Positions 46,543-54,992 of a stretch of 64,000 nucleotides of DNA are shown here, piece by piece. A program made the position numbers and the translations under genes. The stretch comes from an uncultured Paracoccaceae bacterium (lineage in GTDB: Bacteria > Pseudomonadota > Alphaproteobacteria > Rhodobacterales > Rhodobacteraceae). The stretch covers positions 620,001 through 684,000 of the forward strand of contig CANMQX010000001.1 in assembly GCA_947500135.1 (NCBI GenBank). The letters run 5' to 3'. Position 1 is the first letter of the stretch, and every line of letters starts with the position of its first letter. The notes under the pieces are model-generated. The model saw only the letters and a program-made list of their open reading frames with translations. It did no database searches and was not told where the DNA came from.

Positions 46543-47718
46543 GTGCAAGGCAGACAAAACATTGCCATCGCAGGTGCAGGGATCGGCGGGCTGACGATAG
46601 CCGCCTTGCTGGCCGATCAAGGACACAAAGTCAGCGTTTTCGATCAATTCGATAGGCCCAAACCCGTGGGCTCCGGCCTCGTGATCCAGCCGGTCGGTCA
46701 AGCAGTGTTGGACCAGATTGGCGCAGGCGACCGGGCACGCGCACTTGGCAACCCGATCAAGCGGATGCTGGGGCATGAGGTCGACCACGGGCGCAAGGTC
46801 CTGAATGTCTGGTACGACCGACGCGATGACGGGCGCTATGGCCTCGCCATTCACCGGGCCAGCCTGTTTGATGCGATCCACGCCGCCGCCATGACCCGCG
46901 ATATCGCAATCCACCCCAGCAGCCGGGTGACCGGGCGCGACGGTCAATGCCTGACCCTTGCCAATGGCGACCGCCCCGGCCCTTTCGACCTGATCATCGA
47001 CGCGGCAGGCGCGCAATCGCCCCTTTCCCCGCTCACCCCCCGGCCCCTGCCCTACGGGGCGATCTGGGGCACCGTTGATTGGCCCGAAACCGACCTGCCC
47101 ATCACCCAATTGACGCAAGCCTATCGCAAGGCAGATCGGATGATCGGCGCGCTACCCATCGGCAAGCTGCCTGGCGAAGACAGCCAGAAGGCCGCAATCT
47201 TCTGGTCCATGCCACGCGAAAGCCACGCCCAGTGGGAGGCTGACGGGATTGAAAAATGGAAGGCAGAGGCAACCGCCCTTTGGCCCGCCTTTGCCCTTTT
47301 CGCGGCGCAGATCACTGATCCGGCCCAGATGACCATGGCGCGCTACAGCCACGGCACCATGCGCAAACCGTGGTCGCCCGGGCTGGTGCATATCGGCGAC
47401 GCGGCCCACCGGGCCAGCCCGCAACTGGGGCAAGGGGCGAATATGGCACTGCTGGATGCGACGGCGCTGGCCAAGGCACTTGAGAGGGCGACGGGCGACG
47501 CGGCGCTGGCACTCTACGCCAAATCACGGCGCTGGCACGTCATGGCTTATCAAGCGATGAGCGCAGCCTTCACCCCACAATACCAATCCGACAGCCGCTG
47601 GCTGCCGGTGCTGCGGGACCGGGTGCTGTACCCAATCTCTCAAATCCCGCCGGGACCAAAGCTGCTGACGGCGATCGTCTGCGGCACAATGCTGCCGCCA
47701 CTGGGGCGTCTATCGTGA
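46543..47718 (+). CDS. FAD-dependent aromatic monooxygenase-type oxidoreductase
   Basis: 391 residues with the PHBH-fold signatures: GAGIGGLTIAALLADQGHKVSVFDQF (FAD ADP part), DLIIDAAGAQSP (DG-like motif), and HIGDAAHRASPQLGQGANMALLDA (FAD ribityl part). Such enzymes hydroxylate aromatic or related substrates with NAD(P)H, or oxidise them. No neighbouring pathway genes reveal the substrate. The start is a GTG at 46543 with a weak CAGG Shine-Dalgarno. A shared terminator separates it from trcR. Confidence 0.85.
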   Translation: MQGRQNIAIAGAGIGGLTIAALLADQGHKVSVFDQFDRPKPVGSGLVIQPVGQAVLDQIGAGDRARALGNPIKRMLGHEVDHGRKVLNVWYDRRDDGRYGLAIHRASLFDAIHAAAMTRDIAIHPSSRVTGRDGQCLTLANGDRPGPFDLIIDAAGAQSPLSPLTPRPLPYGAIWGTVDWPETDLPITQLTQAYRKADRMIGALPIGKLPGEDSQKAAIFWSMPRESHAQWEADGIEKWKAEATALWPAFALFAAQITDPAQMTMARYSHGTMRKPWSPGLVHIGDAAHRASPQLGQGANMALLDATALAKALERATGDAALALYAKSRRWHVMAYQAMSAAFTPQYQSDSRWLPVLRDRVLYPISQIPPGPKLLTAIVCGTMLPPLGRLS

Positions 47719-47725
47719 CAAACGA

Positions 47726-47753
47726 AAAGGCCCGGGCGATGCGCCGGGCCTTT
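47726..47753. terminator. Bidirectional terminator between monooxygenase and trcR
   Basis: AAAGGCCCGG-gcgatgcg-CCGGGCCTTT, a 10-bp perfect stem between two convergent genes (7 bp from one stop, 4 bp from the other). Confidence 0.85.
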
Positions 47754-47757
47754 GTCA

Positions 47758-48516
47758 TCAATCGTCCTGCTTGTCGTCGTCATCGGGCAGGTTAAAGAAA
47801 CTGTCGGCATCTGCCACGTCCCGATTGTCTTCCTCGTCTTCATCCTCTTCACCGCGCGGGTCAGACAGGCTGAAGGTTTCAAGACCGGCCATGGCGGCAG
47901 GCATCTTGGGCTCGGGCTCCATTGTCAGGGACTGCTCGGTGCTGACCAGCTTGCGGCGCTCATCATCGGACATGACGGTGCCTTCCTTGGCCTTCTTGGC
48001 ATTGGCCTTCTGCACAGCGGCATCCAGTTCGGACTGCTTGCACAGGCCCAGCGCCACCGGATCAATCGGATCAATATTGTTGATGTTCCAATGGGTTCGG
48101 TCACGGATCGCCTGAATGGTCGGCTTGGTGGTGCCCACCAGTTTGGAAATCTGGCCATCGGACAATTCAGGATGAAACTTCACCAGCCAATAGATCGACG
48201 CCGGACGATCCTGCCGTTTTGACAGCGGGGTATAGCGGGGACCGCGACGCTTTTCCTCACCGGCAGATGCGGGATTATACAGCAGCTTGAGCTTGTGCAG
48301 CGGGTTTTCTTCGGCCTTTGTGATCTCATCCTGGGTCAATTGCTTATTGGCAATCGGGTCAAACCCTTTGACGCCCGTGGCCACATCGCCATCGGCGATC
48401 CCCTGGACTTCCAATTCATGCAAGCCGCAGAAATCGGCAATCTGCTTGAACGTGATCGTGGTATTGTCACATAGCCAGACAGCGGTCGCCTTGGCCATAA
48501 TCGGTGTATTAGACAT
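47758..48516 (-). CDS. trcR: Cell cycle transcriptional regulator TrcR (DUF1013)
   Basis: 252 residues, DUF1013 family. The N-terminal half carries the conserved MAKATAVWLCDNTTITFKQIADFCGLHELEVQGIADG and, further on, SKRQDRPASIYWLVKFHPELSDGQISKLVGTTKPTIQAIRDRTHWN, which contains a helix-turn-helix-like segment. The C terminus is acidic (DEEDNRD...DDDDKQDD). TrcR binds RNA polymerase-associated promoters in alphaproteobacteria (family knowledge). AGGAGAG precedes ATG 48516. Confidence 0.92.
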   Translation of the reverse strand: MSNTPIMAKATAVWLCDNTTITFKQIADFCGLHELEVQGIADGDVATGVKGFDPIANKQLTQDEITKAEENPLHKLKLLYNPASAGEEKRRGPRYTPLSKRQDRPASIYWLVKFHPELSDGQISKLVGTTKPTIQAIRDRTHWNINNIDPIDPVALGLCKQSELDAAVQKANAKKAKEGTVMSDDERRKLVSTEQSLTMEPEPKMPAAMAGLETFSLSDPRGEEDEDEEDNRDVADADSFFNLPDDDDKQDD

Positions 48517-48651
48517 CGCATCTCTCCTGATCTGCAGACAAAGCTCTCCCGCACCCTTCCAACTGGGCAGACCGCGTATCGGGCCGGGTTCGCATTGTCA
48601 GGGAACTTGACGCCTATATAAGGGCGCGAACACCGATATGAAAGATCAAAA

Positions 48652-49281
48652 ATGCGCCACCTGTTTGCCCTTATCATCCTCTGGTCATCGCCCGCTGCGG
48701 CACAGGATGTGGCCGGGGAATTCGACTATTACGTCCTGTCCCTGTCCTGGTCGGCCAATTGGTGCGCACTTGAAGGGGACGAACGGAACTCGCCGCAATG
48801 CGATGCGCAAAATGATCACGGCTGGATCCTGCACGGGCTATGGCCGCAATATGAAAGCGGCTACCCCGCCAATTGCAGGACCAGTTTTCCTCCGCCCAGC
48901 CGTAGCGATACGGCCGCCATGGCCGATATCATGGGCACATCGGGCCTCGCCTGGCATCAATGGCGCAAACACGGGGTCTGCACGGGGTTGTCATCCGATG
49001 ACTACTACGCCCTGTCGCGCGAAGCATACACGCAGATCATCCGGCCAGAGGTTTTTCGCAAGCTGGACAATCCGGTAACGCTGCCCGCATCTGTCATTGA
49101 AGAGGCGTTCATACGCGACAACCCAACCCTGATGCCCGATCACATCACAATCACTTGCAAACAAGGATATATTCAAGAGGCACGTATCTGTCTTGACCGG
49201 GCCCTGAACCCGCGACTTTGTGGCAATGACGTGGTGCGGGATTGCACGTTGAGCGACGCCCAATTTGATCCGATGCGGTAA
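48652..49281 (+). CDS. Ribonuclease T2 family protein
   Basis: A secreted 209-residue RNase with a signal peptide (cleavage after about residue 17, AAAQD). The two catalytic segments are clear: ILHGLWPQY (CAS I His) and WHQWRKHGVC (CAS II, with Gln in place of the common Glu before W-x-K-H). In many T2 enzymes that position is Glu (EWxKHG); here the preceding H-Q-W could lower or alter activity. Found in the periplasm or outside. Confidence 0.88.
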   Translation: MRHLFALIILWSSPAAAQDVAGEFDYYVLSLSWSANWCALEGDERNSPQCDAQNDHGWILHGLWPQYESGYPANCRTSFPPPSRSDTAAMADIMGTSGLAWHQWRKHGVCTGLSSDDYYALSREAYTQIIRPEVFRKLDNPVTLPASVIEEAFIRDNPTLMPDHITITCKQGYIQEARICLDRALNPRLCGNDVVRDCTLSDAQFDPMR

Positions 49282-49352
49282 GCTGTGTTTGCCTCGCTAC
49301 CAATGCAGCATCTAAGCTGCAAAACACTATTTGGTTTATGGAGATATTCAAA

Positions 49353-49679
49353 ATGAGAGCATTTGCATTCACGCTAGCGATTGCGTTATTCGGAACAGCC
49401 GCCAATGCGCAGCAATTGGACGTTGAATTCACGATTATCGAAGATGATCAGGCAGCCGGATGTGCCGGTAGTATCGTGTCGGGGCTCGACCCGAACGGCG
49501 ATGGGTTTCTCTCTGTCCGCACAGGTCCGGCCTCCAGTTATCGCAAACTCGACGAGCTTCGTAACGGAGATTTGGTAAGAACCTGCGCGCGCAGTGGTGC
49601 ATGGTTTGGCATCTATTACGGCACACCGCGCCGCACGGGTTGGGTACATGGAAACTGGTTGATTGATGGCGCGGGTTGA
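49353..49679 (+). CDS. Secreted SH3 (SH3b) domain protein
   Basis: 108 residues from ATG 49353: a signal peptide (cleavage after about residue 19, ANAQQ), then a bacterial SH3 domain (GFLSVRTGPASSYRKLDELRNGDLVRTCARSGAWFGIYYG...GWVHGNWL). Such domains bind cell-wall or proteins in the envelope. ATGGAGATATTCAAA gives a GGAG Shine-Dalgarno for 49353; the upstream ATG 49338 is the Shine-Dalgarno itself. Confidence 0.82.
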   Translation: MRAFAFTLAIALFGTAANAQQLDVEFTIIEDDQAAGCAGSIVSGLDPNGDGFLSVRTGPASSYRKLDELRNGDLVRTCARSGAWFGIYYGTPRRTGWVHGNWLIDGAG

Positions 49680-49775
49680 CGGGTCAAGTCTTAAGAATGA
49701 CATTCCGCGTTACCCAATGGGACGGACGTTTTGCTGATGCTTGTCTGACAGCGAGAGAGCTGTCATTAGGTTCTG

Positions 49776-50399
49776 ATGAGTGATGCACCAAGACCCGTCC
49801 TTTTGATGGATATTGATGGTGTCGTGATCCTGGGACGCGACGCGCATTGCAGCAATTGGGCAGCGGATTTGCAGCGGGACCTTGGTTTTGACAAGGCTGC
49901 GTTGCGCGATCATTTCTTTCGCCCTTACTGGGCCGATATAGTCACCGGTCGAGAAAAATTAATGCCGCGCCTGTCCGACGCCCTCAAAGCGATAGGAGCA
50001 GATACCGCCCCAGAAGCCTTGCGTGATTACTGGTTTGCCAATCATGCGCACCCCAACGCAGAACTGCTGACGTGGTTGGCCACCATGCGCGCAGCGGGAT
50101 ACCGAGTGATGTTTGCCAGCAATCAGGAACATGAACGCGCAACATATCTGATGCAAACGGCTGGTTTGAACGCCTATTCCGACGGAATCTACTATTCAGC
50201 CGCTATTGGCGCGGCCAAGCCCGACGCAACGTATTATACCCATATCCAGAAAACCGAGGCCCGCGCATCGCAGGAGTTAGTCTTGATTGATGACACCATC
50301 ACAAATGTAACAGCGGCCCAGCACGCGGGTTGGCGCGCGATACACTATACAGGTCAATCACCTGATCAGCTCACCAAAGCCTTAGTCAATGGAGACTGA
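49776..50399 (+). CDS. HAD superfamily hydrolase (subfamily IA)
   Basis: 207 residues. Motif I LLMDIDGVVI, motif II FASNQEHERATYLMQ, motif III Lys in GAAKPDATYY and motif IV LIDDTITNVTAAQHAGW are all present. HAD-IA enzymes are phosphatases or dehalogenases; the substrate is unknown. Motif I has D-x-D (DID), as expected for a phosphohydrolase. Its 3' end overlaps the convergent hydrolase gene by 34 bp. Confidence 0.9.
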   Translation: MSDAPRPVLLMDIDGVVILGRDAHCSNWAADLQRDLGFDKAALRDHFFRPYWADIVTGREKLMPRLSDALKAIGADTAPEALRDYWFANHAHPNAELLTWLATMRAAGYRVMFASNQEHERATYLMQTAGLNAYSDGIYYSAAIGAAKPDATYYTHIQKTEARASQELVLIDDTITNVTAAQHAGWRAIHYTGQSPDQLTKALVNGD

Positions 50400-51118
50400 G
50401 GATCAGCCAGCGCCTCGACCACATTGAAATGGTGCAAACCGGGGGCCACCACCTGCGCGCAGCCCCAGGCATCGGTCAGCGCCTGCGCCTGCTCCAGAAA
50501 CACCGGACGTTCATCCGCTCCGACCCAGACGGTCACCGGGCAGGCCGGTGGTGGCCGATGTACCGGGCTTTCGGCCTGCGCCTCATCCGCGTCAATTTGC
50601 AAATCCCTGTTCATGCTGGTCTTCATCAACGGGGCAAGGTCCGCCACGGGGGATATCGGCACAACCTTCTCGACCCTGTCTGCATGGGCGTGCCGGGCCA
50701 CCAACTGGCCGCCCGCGGAATGGCCGCATAACCGGATTGGACCCGCAGTCCGGGCCGCGACCGTTTCAATCGCTTGGCCAACTTGCTGCCCGATCTGTCC
50801 AATCCGCACATCGGGGCACAAATCATAGGACGGCATCGCCACGCACCAACCATGCGCCAAGGGGCCAGCCGCCAAATGCGACCAGTAGGATTTATCGAAA
50901 TTCAGCCAGTAACCGCCATGCACAAAGATCACGACACCTTTGGCAAGCCTGGGTGGATGGAACATATCAAACCGCTGGCGCGGGCTTTCACCATAAGGCA
51001 AATCCAGCTCACACAGGTTATCAGCACGAAACGCGTGGGCCAGACTTGCCCATTTCGCCGGATAATCCGCAGCGCCCGGAATATAGGCCCCATTGGCATA
51101 TGCATCGTCTAATTCCAT
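50366..51118 (-). CDS. Alpha/beta hydrolase, arylformamidase-like
   Basis: 250 residues. The oxyanion motif VHGGYWLNFDKS (HGGxW) and nucleophile elbow GHSAGGQLV are typical of kynurenine formamidase (KynB-like esterase) relatives, with catalytic His in GLHHFNV near the C terminus. No tryptophan-degradation genes are nearby, so the substrate is open. AAAGGGGGACCG precedes ATG 51118. It overlaps the HAD gene by 34 bp tail to tail. Confidence 0.87.
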   Translation of the reverse strand: MELDDAYANGAYIPGAADYPAKWASLAHAFRADNLCELDLPYGESPRQRFDMFHPPRLAKGVVIFVHGGYWLNFDKSYWSHLAAGPLAHGWCVAMPSYDLCPDVRIGQIGQQVGQAIETVAARTAGPIRLCGHSAGGQLVARHAHADRVEKVVPISPVADLAPLMKTSMNRDLQIDADEAQAESPVHRPPPACPVTVWVGADERPVFLEQAQALTDAWGCAQVVAPGLHHFNVVEALADPQSPLTKALVS

Positions 51119-51181
51119 CGGTCCCCCTTTACGCCAGCGCGATTCTACGGGCAGATAGCGCAACAGCTAAGGGAGGCTACC

Positions 51182-52660
51182 ATGCTTGACGACAAAACCA
51201 ACCTGACATCCATGCTGTCACGTCCCGATCTGATCTGTGACACCACATTGGTGGCTGGCGCATGGATCACGGCCGACAATGGGGTGACATTCGATGTGAC
51301 CAACCCCGCGCGGGGCGACGTCATCGCAACGGTCCCCGATCTGGGCCGGGCCGAAACCGCGCGGGCGATTGAAGCGGCGAAAGACGCCCAGAAAGACTGG
51401 GCCGCCCAACCTGCCAAGGCGCGCGCCAACATCCTGCGTAAATGGTTCGATCTGATGATCGCCAATACCGAAGACCTCGCCATCATCATGACCGCCGAAC
51501 AGGGCAAACCGCTCGCCGAAGCGCGGGGCGAGGTGGGGTATGGGGCCTCTTTCGTTGAATGGTTTGCCGAAGAGGCAAAGCGCATCTATGGCGAAACCAT
51601 CCCCGGCCACATGGCCGACAAACGGATCACCGTGATCAAACAACCCATCGGGGTCGCTGCCGGCATCACGCCGTGGAACTTCCCCAATGCGATGATCGCC
51701 CGCAAGGTTGCACCCGCATTGGCGGCAGGCTGCGCCTTCGTGATCAAACCTTCTGAGCTGACCCCCCTGTCAGCGCTCGCCATGGCGAAACTGGCGGAAG
51801 AGGCGGGAATCCCCAGCGGTCTCTTCTCGGTCATCACCTCCAGCGATTCCTCAGCCATCGGCAAGGAACTCTGTGAAAATCACACCGTGCGCAAACTGAC
51901 CTTTACCGGGTCAACGCAAGTCGGGCGCATCCTGCTGCGGCAAGCTGCCGATCAGGTCATGAAATGTTCCATGGAACTGGGGGGCAACGCGCCTTTCATC
52001 GTGTTCGATGACGCCGATCTGGATGCTGCGGTCGAGGGGGCCATCGCCTGCAAATTCCGTAATAACGGGCAAACCTGCGTCTGCGCCAACCGGATTTACG
52101 TGCAGGCGGGGGTCTATGACGCCTTCGCGGCGAAATTCAAAGCCGCCGTTGAAGCGCTCAAGGTTGGCGACGGGATGACCGACGGTACAACCCTTGGCCC
52201 ACTGATCGAACCGAAGGCCATGGATAAGGTCCAATCCCATCTCGACGATGCGCTGGCCAAAGGCGGCGCGGTGCTGACTGGGGGCAAACCCCACGATCTG
52301 GGCGGCCAATTCTTTGAGCCCACAATCATCACAAACGCCTCCAAGGACATGGTCGTCAGCACCGATGAAACCTTCGGCCCCTTCGCGCCGCTCTTCAAAT
52401 TCGAGGATGAAGATGACGTGATCGCACAGGCCAATGACACGATCTTTGGGCTGGCCAGCTATTTTTACGCCAACGACCTTAGCCGGGTGACCAAGGTCGC
52501 CGAAGCGCTGGAATACGGGATCGTCGGCGTGAATACCGGCATCATCTCAACCGAGGTGGCACCGTTCGGCGGGGTCAAGCAATCGGGTCTGGGGCGCGAA
52601 GGGTCGCATCACGGGATCGATGATTACCTGGAAATGAAGTATATCTGCACCGGGGTCTAA
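51182..52660 (+). CDS. gabD: NAD(P)-dependent succinate-semialdehyde dehydrogenase
   Basis: 492 residues of the aldehyde dehydrogenase family. The catalytic Cys is in NNGQTCVCANR, the general base Glu in MELGGNAPFIVFDD, and cofactor binding in AAGITPWNFPNAMIARK and FTGSTQVGR. The motif set and TPVRIYGETIP-like RIYGETIPGH match GabD (GABA breakdown, entry of succinate into the TCA cycle). No GABA aminotransferase is next to it. Its stop overlaps the convergent trypsin gene by 4 bp. Confidence 0.92.
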   Translation: MLDDKTNLTSMLSRPDLICDTTLVAGAWITADNGVTFDVTNPARGDVIATVPDLGRAETARAIEAAKDAQKDWAAQPAKARANILRKWFDLMIANTEDLAIIMTAEQGKPLAEARGEVGYGASFVEWFAEEAKRIYGETIPGHMADKRITVIKQPIGVAAGITPWNFPNAMIARKVAPALAAGCAFVIKPSELTPLSALAMAKLAEEAGIPSGLFSVITSSDSSAIGKELCENHTVRKLTFTGSTQVGRILLRQAADQVMKCSMELGGNAPFIVFDDADLDAAVEGAIACKFRNNGQTCVCANRIYVQAGVYDAFAAKFKAAVEALKVGDGMTDGTTLGPLIEPKAMDKVQSHLDDALAKGGAVLTGGKPHDLGGQFFEPTIITNASKDMVVSTDETFGPFAPLFKFEDEDDVIAQANDTIFGLASYFYANDLSRVTKVAEALEYGIVGVNTGIISTEVAPFGGVKQSGLGREGSHHGIDDYLEMKYICTGV

Positions 52661-53994
52661 TACGCCATCTGCGCGCCATCGCGGGACAGCACATGCCAGT
52701 CCAGCGTTGTGACCTTGTCCACAATCCAATCCGGATCCACGCCGTTATCCCGCATGCGGATTGTGGACTTGCCTGTGCCAAACCGCGCGATATCGACAAA
52801 CATATCCTCGCTGGACAGAACCGCATCACTGCCCACTTTCGGGGCGAGGTTATCAAGCGACCGGGTCACACAGGGCGACAATGCGGTAATCCGGTACAGG
52901 CAGGCATAATCCGGGCTGATATGCGCCGGCACAGGCGCCCCCATCGCGCCATCTGGCATGGCGTCCAGCAATTCCGGCATCGGGGCGTTGCGCAAGCGGC
53001 GCAACGCAGCAAACAGCGTGGTGGTCGAGATGTAGTTTTTCCCGGCGCCGACCGCCTGTGTTGCGGCCAAGGCGAAAGCATCCTGTAACTTGCGATCCAA
53101 CCGGTCCCAATAAAGGGCCAGCACCGGCGGCATTTTTGGGCTCTCTAGTGGTGAGGCAGGCAAGCCAAACTGATGATCCAGCAATTCGCCGAATGCGTCC
53201 GCCGGAATGTCCCAGGTGTCATCAGGTGGCACGTCCGGAACGCTAGTACGCGGTGCGGGTACGACAATCGGCTTCGCCCTCATGTCGGTAAAAGCAGGAA
53301 GATCTGCGCCGTTATCAATACACGGCCCGACATAAGCGCGAAACGCCGCATCCTCCAACAGCTTCTCGATACGGATACCGGAAAAATCATAACGCTGATT
53401 GGCCGATTTACGGGCAACCAGCAAGCCGATCAACCGGCCCTCTGACAGAAGCGGCGCGCCCGACATGCCATGCCAATCCAAGCTATCATCGACCTGCAAT
53501 TTCTGCGTGTTCCGCAACTCGGCGATCTGGTACTTCCCCGCAACGATGGATGATGCCAACGGGGCAATCCCGCTGATCTGTTCGGTATCCTGCCGGTCAC
53601 CGGCCTTGGGGGCAAATGCAGGGAAACCAACCGCCATCAATGGCAGGTTCAGACAATCGGGCGGGTTCTTGGGCTTGCCAAGATCAATCCTTGGGGCTGC
53701 CTCGCATTTCAGGTTGCGCAAGCGCAGTAACGCGGCATCCAGTGGCTGATCATCCAGGCGGTCGGCCGTCGGCCACACAAGTTCGGCTGCCTGCAACGCG
53801 CCCATCTGACCGGCCGCCAGCAAGGGGCGCACCACAATTTCTGTGGCCGGTTCGGCCCCGTCACGACGCACCACATGCAGCGCCGTCAGGATCAGGTCAG
53901 TGCCAATCAGGTAGCCGGTGCCAGCATTGCCACCCGCCGTATTCGACCACACTTCCGTGACGCGGCCCAGCAGTTCGGGAATGGCATCTGTCAT
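52657..53994 (-). CDS. Trypsin-like serine protease with C-terminal Clp-N-like repeat region
   Basis: 445 residues. The S1-type protease domain (about 1-215) has an intact triad: H40 in ILTALHVV, D86 in PLDAALLRL and S178 in DWHGMSGAPLL. A linker (about 225-300) leads to a C-terminal region with two copies of a Clp-N-like helical pattern: KLQDAFALAATQAVGAGKNYISTTTLFAALRRL and SPCVTRSLDNLAPKVGSDAVLSSEDMF...GVDPDWIVDKV. No signal peptide, so it is cytoplasmic. ATG 53994 follows GAGG and begins 10 bp after the trypco2 stop. Proteases of this build accompany conflict systems (family knowledge); a sensor-protease role is inference. Confidence 0.82.
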   Translation of the reverse strand: MTDAIPELLGRVTEVWSNTAGGNAGTGYLIGTDLILTALHVVRRDGAEPATEIVVRPLLAAGQMGALQAAELVWPTADRLDDQPLDAALLRLRNLKCEAAPRIDLGKPKNPPDCLNLPLMAVGFPAFAPKAGDRQDTEQISGIAPLASSIVAGKYQIAELRNTQKLQVDDSLDWHGMSGAPLLSEGRLIGLLVARKSANQRYDFSGIRIEKLLEDAAFRAYVGPCIDNGADLPAFTDMRAKPIVVPAPRTSVPDVPPDDTWDIPADAFGELLDHQFGLPASPLESPKMPPVLALYWDRLDRKLQDAFALAATQAVGAGKNYISTTTLFAALRRLRNAPMPELLDAMPDGAMGAPVPAHISPDYACLYRITALSPCVTRSLDNLAPKVGSDAVLSSEDMFVDIARFGTGKSTIRMRDNGVDPDWIVDKVTTLDWHVLSRDGAQMAY

Positions 53995-54004
53995 GCGGCA
54001 CGCC

Positions 54005-54319
54005 TCATCTTGGCTTCGGTTGGCCGACACGGCTGATCAGAAACTCTGATTGCCCATCGCCCGATACCGGTTCCAGCACCAGTTTTATCTTGTGACTGGA
54101 CTGGCGTTCCTGCGACGCATCGGCATCGAAACTGGCAACCCAGAATTTCACGCCACCCGACACAGCAGCATCGCGGGTCACGGTGACATGCATCTCCAGC
54201 TCAACCGGTTTGACACGAAATTGCAGGGGCTGATCCTTGCCCATATCAAGGGCACGCAGCAATTCAGCACGCAATTCTTCAATCGCGGCAGCCAAAGGGA
54301 TTTGCGGATCGTCGGACAT
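54005..54319 (-). CDS. Trypsin-co-occurring domain (trypco2) protein
   Basis: 104 residues. The pattern is IEELRAELLRAL...QPLQFRVKPVELEMHVTVTRDAAVSGGVKFWVASFDADAS, matching the trypco2 domain, named for its co-occurrence with trypsin-like proteases in bacterial conflict gene sets. ATG 54319 follows TGAGG; an earlier TTG is weaker. It directly precedes the trypsin gene on the same strand and shares its likely promoter in 54320-54455. Biochemical role unknown. Confidence 0.75.
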   Translation of the reverse strand: MSDDPQIPLAAAIEELRAELLRALDMGKDQPLQFRVKPVELEMHVTVTRDAAVSGGVKFWVASFDADASQERQSSHKIKLVLEPVSGDGQSEFLISRVGQPKPR

Positions 54320-54455
54320 AAAATACCTCAATCAGCAGCATAAGAATAAATAGAATAATGCGCCCATCATAACCGCGAATTGCCCCCTTTGCAAAAAAAT
54401 GCACAAAGCAACCAAGGATTGACCTTCCAGACGCGTCCAACCAAATGTGATGCGC

Positions 54456-54992
54456 ATGACAACAAGCGATGAAGATCTTGCAGAAGCGGCAGCCACCGGC
54501 GACGGTGCGGCCTTTGCCAGCTTGCTTGATCGCCATTATGATCGGCTTTTTGCCTTCTGTTTCCGTCTGACCGGCGCGCGGGCAGAGGCAGAGGATCTGA
54601 CGCAGGATATCTGCGCCGCCCTGCCCGCCAAGCTCGCCAGCTATCAGCGGCGGGCCAAGGTCACGACATGGCTCTACCGGGTAGCTGTCAACGCCGCCCA
54701 TGACCGGCGCCGCAAACGCGCCACATATGCAAAAGCAACCGAAGGCTGGGGCGATTGGGAAACAAACCGCACCGCCGCCAACCGCGACACAAACGACCAA
54801 ATCGACTGGCTGACCGCAGCCATGAACCAACTGACCGATGATCTGCGCGACACGCTCGCGCTTGTGCTGGATGACATGACCCATGCGCAAGCCGCCGACA
54901 TCCTTGGCGTGTCAGAAGGCACAATCAGCTGGCGGATATCGGAAGCCAAAAAAGCGCTCCGCGCGATCAAGGAAAAGGAGGACGTGGCATGA
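54456..54992 (+). CDS. ECF-type RNA polymerase sigma factor
   Basis: 178 residues with both ECF regions: sigma-2 (FASLLDRHYDRLFAFCFRLTGARAEAEDLTQDICAALPAKL) and sigma-4 (DLRDTLALVLDDMTHAQAADILGVSEGTISWRISEAKKALR). Start could be ATG 54450 or 54456; 54456 gives the usual MTTSDEDL. No separate anti-sigma gene is next to it; the coupled downstream protein may take that role. Divergent from the trypco2-trypsin pair. Confidence 0.88.
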   Translation: MTTSDEDLAEAAATGDGAAFASLLDRHYDRLFAFCFRLTGARAEAEDLTQDICAALPAKLASYQRRAKVTTWLYRVAVNAAHDRRRKRATYAKATEGWGDWETNRTAANRDTNDQIDWLTAAMNQLTDDLRDTLALVLDDMTHAQAADILGVSEGTISWRISEAKKALRAIKEKEDVA

